Below, piece by piece: positions 60,952 through 64,000 of a stretch of DNA of 64,000 bases. The position numbers and the translations under genes were made by a program. Every line of letters starts with the position of its first letter. Position 1 is the stretch's first letter. The stretch is from Lachnoclostridium phytofermentans (GTDB taxonomy: Bacteria; Bacillota; Clostridia; Lachnospirales; Lachnospiraceae): NCBI RefSeq assembly GCF_000733755.1, contig NZ_JPOF01000001.1, positions 502,605 to 566,604 of the forward strand, read 5' to 3'. Under the pieces are notes generated by a model. That model was not told where the DNA came from and searched no databases. It saw nothing but the letters and a program-made list of their open reading frames with translations.

Positions 60952-62526
60952 TTATGCTGATTTTTGAAGTCGCATCTTTTTATTATGATATTTATATAGA
61001 TTTTGTCCGATAGAAACTAAAAAAATCTCTAATCGTACAGAATTGATTCCTCTTCTGACAATTCTTTTATAGTTTCGATCATTTTTCATGATTCCAAATG
61101 TTCCTTCTGCTTGAATGGATCGATTCATTCTTAAAAGTGCACCATGTATACTTTCAAGATTTTCAATCACTTCCTGATGCATCGCTGTCAGTTCTTGATT
61201 GATTCTTATAGTACGATTATTCTCTGTTTTCTTGCATTGAGCTGTATATGGACAGTTGCTGCAGTCTTCGCAGACATAGATTTCTTCCTGACGTCCGTAT
61301 TCATTTCCACGTACTGCTCTTCGGTGAGAAAAAATAAATCTCTTTTCATTTGGACATATCATGTATCCTTCCGAATTAAATCTGAAATTGACAGCTCTGA
61401 ACGGATCATTATGGTATTTTTTATCTTCGGTTTCCTTCTTGAACATAGTGAATTTCATGTATTTTTCCATATCATGCTGTTCACAGTAAATATAGTTATT
61501 ATATGAACCATATCCGGCATCCGCAGTTGGATATTTCGGGTAAAATCCATATGTCTTTTTGAATTGCTCCATGAGTGGTACAAAACAGTCCATGTCTGAA
61601 CGATACTGGTTAACGTCAACAACTGCTATATATTCATCAGCTACCCCAACCTGTACATTGTATGCCGGAAGTAACTGATCATTTCCCATGTAATCCGTTT
61701 TTATCCTCATAAATGTGGCGGAATGATCTGTTTTGGAATAACTGTTACGTGCAGGGCCACAGATATTCACCTTTTCTATGTATTCCTCCAGCTTTGAGGC
61801 ATACTCTAAAAGCTTCTCATACTGCCTCTGCTGACAGGTTTTTCGATGTCCCTTTCCATAAACAAAATCGGATCTATCAACGTTCCAAACCTTGGCATAC
61901 TGATCAGCTATTTCACGTAGCTGTTCAGGTGCATACTCTACGTTTGCTTCTATTTTAAGCCCTGACCATTCAAGGTCTGTATTGATTTCATGAAAAAGGG
62001 CAGTTATCTTTTCAAACAGTCGGTATCTGGATTTCTCAGTAGCTTTTTTCCATACCCAGCTGTACTTATTCGCATTTGCTTCAAATTTTGAACCGTCTAT
62101 GTAAAGGTGGTTGAGGTCTACATTTTCCTGTTCAAAAATCTTTTTATTGATATCGTTGAAAATATCTTCAATGGAGTCACCTAAAACATCATTGATGAAA
62201 TAGGAAAAAGTCCTGTAGGAAGGTCTTTCGTTATCAATTAAATACATGAATCTGATATTTACTCTGCAGTTATCTTCCAGTTCTCTTAGTGACATGTAGC
62301 CCTGGGTCATAAATCCAAAAAGCACCGTTTTCAGCATGTTGACGGGATTATATCTGATGCGCCCAGTTTCATGTTCTGGTATGTTTCTCAGATACTTAGC
62401 TAAGTCAATTCCCTCCATGAATTCGTCAAATGTCAAAACCGGATCACAAATATCAAGAAAATCTGAAATAAACATTGGCAAAATGCCTTGTTTTGATTTA
62501 GAATAAGTTGTGGTTTGATTTTTCAT
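60952..62526 (-). CDS. IS1182-family transposase
   Basis: A 524-residue DDE transposase for the surrounding element. The N-terminal DUF772-like region (ETGRIRYNPVNMLKTVLFGF; SYRTFSYFINDVLG) is followed by the first Asp in LYIDGSKFEANANKYSW, the second Asp in YPTADAGYGSYNNY, a Cys-rich block (CPNEKRF; CEDCSNCPYTAQC) and the Glu in QAEGTFGIMKNDRNY. All parts are in frame, so it may be active. No clear ribosome binding site precedes the ATG at 62526, consistent with low expression. Confidence 0.94.
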   Translation of the reverse strand: MKNQTTTYSKSKQGILPMFISDFLDICDPVLTFDEFMEGIDLAKYLRNIPEHETGRIRYNPVNMLKTVLFGFMTQGYMSLRELEDNCRVNIRFMYLIDNERPSYRTFSYFINDVLGDSIEDIFNDINKKIFEQENVDLNHLYIDGSKFEANANKYSWVWKKATEKSRYRLFEKITALFHEINTDLEWSGLKIEANVEYAPEQLREIADQYAKVWNVDRSDFVYGKGHRKTCQQRQYEKLLEYASKLEEYIEKVNICGPARNSYSKTDHSATFMRIKTDYMGNDQLLPAYNVQVGVADEYIAVVDVNQYRSDMDCFVPLMEQFKKTYGFYPKYPTADAGYGSYNNYIYCEQHDMEKYMKFTMFKKETEDKKYHNDPFRAVNFRFNSEGYMICPNEKRFIFSHRRAVRGNEYGRQEEIYVCEDCSNCPYTAQCKKTENNRTIRINQELTAMHQEVIENLESIHGALLRMNRSIQAEGTFGIMKNDRNYKRIVRRGINSVRLEIFLVSIGQNLYKYHNKKMRLQKSA

Positions 62527-62546
62527 TGCAGATAAATTTTACCACA

Positions 62547-62592
62547 AAAAGAGGATTTTTAACTCACTAACGTGAATTAAAAATCCTCTTTT
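62547..62592 (-). terminator. Hairpin inside right IS end
   Basis: AAAAGAGGATTTTTAA (62547-62562) is perfectly complementary to TTAAAAATCCTCTTTT (62577-62592). On the minus strand it acts as a terminator ahead of the transposase, limiting transcription entering from outside. Confidence 0.8.
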
Positions 62593-62758
62593 CTAGTTAG
62601 GTGCTTTTTTCACAGCCCCTTTCTACATGATCAACACTCGAATATGGTAAAATGTGAAAATATGCATATATGCTTGCATTTTTATTCTTTTTTATTTATA
62701 ATAAAATCTCCAAATACCAGTAAATTTAGTTTTGTGCTACTGATAAAGAGAGGTAGAA

Positions 62759-64000
62759 ATGAATAATTATGTAAAAAAGAAATATAGTTACAAAACCAGT
62801 TTTAAATTTATATTACCATCCTTACTTGGTGTAATATTATTTATGTTTCCAATAAAAATCGGGAATAAGATTACGATACCAATTGCTTTGTTGTCCGATT
62901 TTATACAAGATAGATATTTTTCTTCTTTGCCTTTGATTGTCTTAGGGCTAGTGGGAGTTTCCTTCTTTGGAAGTGTTATTACTTTTTTTATGTTTCGTTA
63001 TAGTAAGAGTAGTGTGATTGCTATGTTAAAGAAGAATTCCGTATTTTGTTCACTGTTTCAGATTTCATTCATATCGATTGCTGTAAGAGGGTTTTCCTTT
63101 CTGTTATGCGTTTTTACTTATTTTCATATTGGAACAGAGCTAATCTATTCTGAAAATACTGGTGGCCTTGTGTTTTATGAATTATTACCAATCCTATTTA
63201 CGATATTTTTCTTAGCAGGTTTTTTATTACCACTGTTATTGAATTTTGGATTATTAGAATTTGCAGGAACCTTATTAATTAAGGTAATGAGGCCATTGTT
63301 TAACCTGCCTGGAAGAGCTGCTATTGATGCAATTGCTTCTTGGCTAGGTGATGGTACGATAGGAGTATTACTAACAAGCAAGCAATATGAAGAGGGATTT
63401 TATACAGAGAGAGAAGCTTGTGTTATTGGGACTAGCTTTTCGTTGGTATCCATAACTTTTTGCTTAGTTGTAATTAATACCGTTGGATTGTCACATATGT
63501 TTATACCTTTTTATCTAACAGTAACCTTTGCCTGTCTAGTAGCAGCTATTGTGATTCCTAAACTTCCACCTCTTTCTAGGAAAAAAGATTGCTATGTGGA
63601 TGGGGTAAATGGAGGGGATAGAGCAGAAGATGATTTTACAATGGATAATAAAATTCCATTTGGAGATGCCAAGAGTCAGAAAAGTCTTTCTGTTGCCTAT
63701 CATAAGGCTCTAGAAACAGTAGAAGGCAAAAAGGTAATAAAAAGTGTGATGACGGATGGTGTAAGCAATGTTTTAAATATGTGGCTTGTTGTTATTCCGA
63801 TTGTTATGGCGATGGGGACCACAGCACTTGTGATTGCGAAATACACACCAGTTTTTGAAAATACTTGGGAAGCCATTATTACCATTCTTAAATATGCTTG
63901 GAATACCGGAAGCGGCCAGCTGTTTCAGAAACAATATTTGCAGGGTTTGCAGATATGCTTTTACCATCTGTTATGATTTCTGCTGTAGAAAATGATATGA
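62759..64000 (+). pseudogene. YjiH-family membrane protein, frame-disrupted at its cut end
   Basis: A polytopic membrane protein of the YjiH/nucleoside-recognition (Gate) family. The N-terminal half has several helices (FILPSLLGVILFMFPI, LPLIVLGLVGVSFFGSV) and the Gate-type ASWLGDGTIGVLLTSKQYEEG. AGAGGTAG precedes the ATG. The ATG frame ends at a stop at 63976. Family-like sequence continues in other frames: LGIPEAA in one from about 63896, then AVSETIFAGFADMLLP in the next from about 63920 to the window end. Two single-base shifts near 63893 and 63915 would explain this. Either the gene is broken or the sequence has errors. It continues past the window. YjiH substrates are unknown. Confidence 0.72.

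Larger units (their letters stand above)
60823..62619 (-). mobile_element. IS1182-family insertion sequence
   Basis: A 1797-bp element whose ends are 24-bp inverted repeats with one mismatch: left GGGGCTGTGAAAAAAGCCCC... (60823-60846), right the complement of GGGGCTGTGAAAAAAGCACC... (62596-62619). No convincing target duplication was found in the flanks. Terminator-like hairpins lie just inside both ends (60850-60885 and 62547-62592). Confidence 0.9.

Overview
The window is low-GC, bacterial and very probably from a Lachnospiraceae clostridium; gene content and order resemble Lachnoclostridium (Clostridium) phytofermentans, but I could not check this against a database. The grounds are AT-rich codon use, strong AGGAGG ribosome binding sites, an oxygen-sensitive class III ribonucleotide reductase, HemZ, a lone class B sortase, a SpoIID/LytB-type protein, and gram-positive-type lipoproteins and sorting signals. 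No rRNA, tRNA, CRISPR array or prophage was seen.

Layout. 1-3002 is mobile-element territory: a decayed transposase, then an IS3-type element that splits a small ORF and is flanked by a 14-bp duplication. 3058-8644 holds a TPR lipoprotein, hflX and nrdD, the last behind two NrdR-like boxes and fused to a thioredoxin-like tail. An ISL3 element (8646-10081) sits in the U-tract of the nrdD terminator. 10157-16101 carries a GGDEF-GAF protein, ilvE behind a folded leader with an H-type pseudoknot, a polysaccharide deacetylase and a SpoIID/LytB peptidoglycan-binding protein. 16297-21003 is carAB with a likely arginine-type operator and an attenuator. 21790-26358 holds two tandem paralogues joining a degenerate pyruvyl-transferase-like half to a ferredoxin/FrhB half.

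26554-36104 is a housekeeping run on one strand: apt, relA/spoT, an MBL hydrolase, hemZ, an HD-GYP protein, hisS, aspS and a DUF1294 protein, mostly closely spaced. A cold-shock gene, galM, upp (opposite strand), a receiver-Hpt protein and a small membrane protein follow. 41047-44209 is a cobalamin-riboswitch-controlled ABC uptake operon.

44380-60804 is envelope and signalling: a LacI-like sensor fused to GGDEF, a YcdB/SLH-type secreted protein, a small lipoprotein, mecA, a lone condensation-fold acyltransferase, a chemoreceptor, a 1407-residue subtilase, a Cys-rich small protein, a class B sortase, a decayed sortase substrate and an intact substrate ending in VPKTGE. An IS1182-family element (60823-62619) follows, and the window ends in a YjiH-type membrane protein whose last codons are frame-disrupted.

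The observations most worth a second look are the ilvE leader, the tandem pyruvyl-transferase-like/FrhB fusions outside any polysaccharide cluster, the NrdD-thioredoxin fusion with no adjacent nrdG, the sortase/substrate locus, the stand-alone condensation-fold protein and the soluble LacI-like GGDEF protein. Where a ribosome binding site argued for it, I moved start codons inward from the first in-frame ATG.
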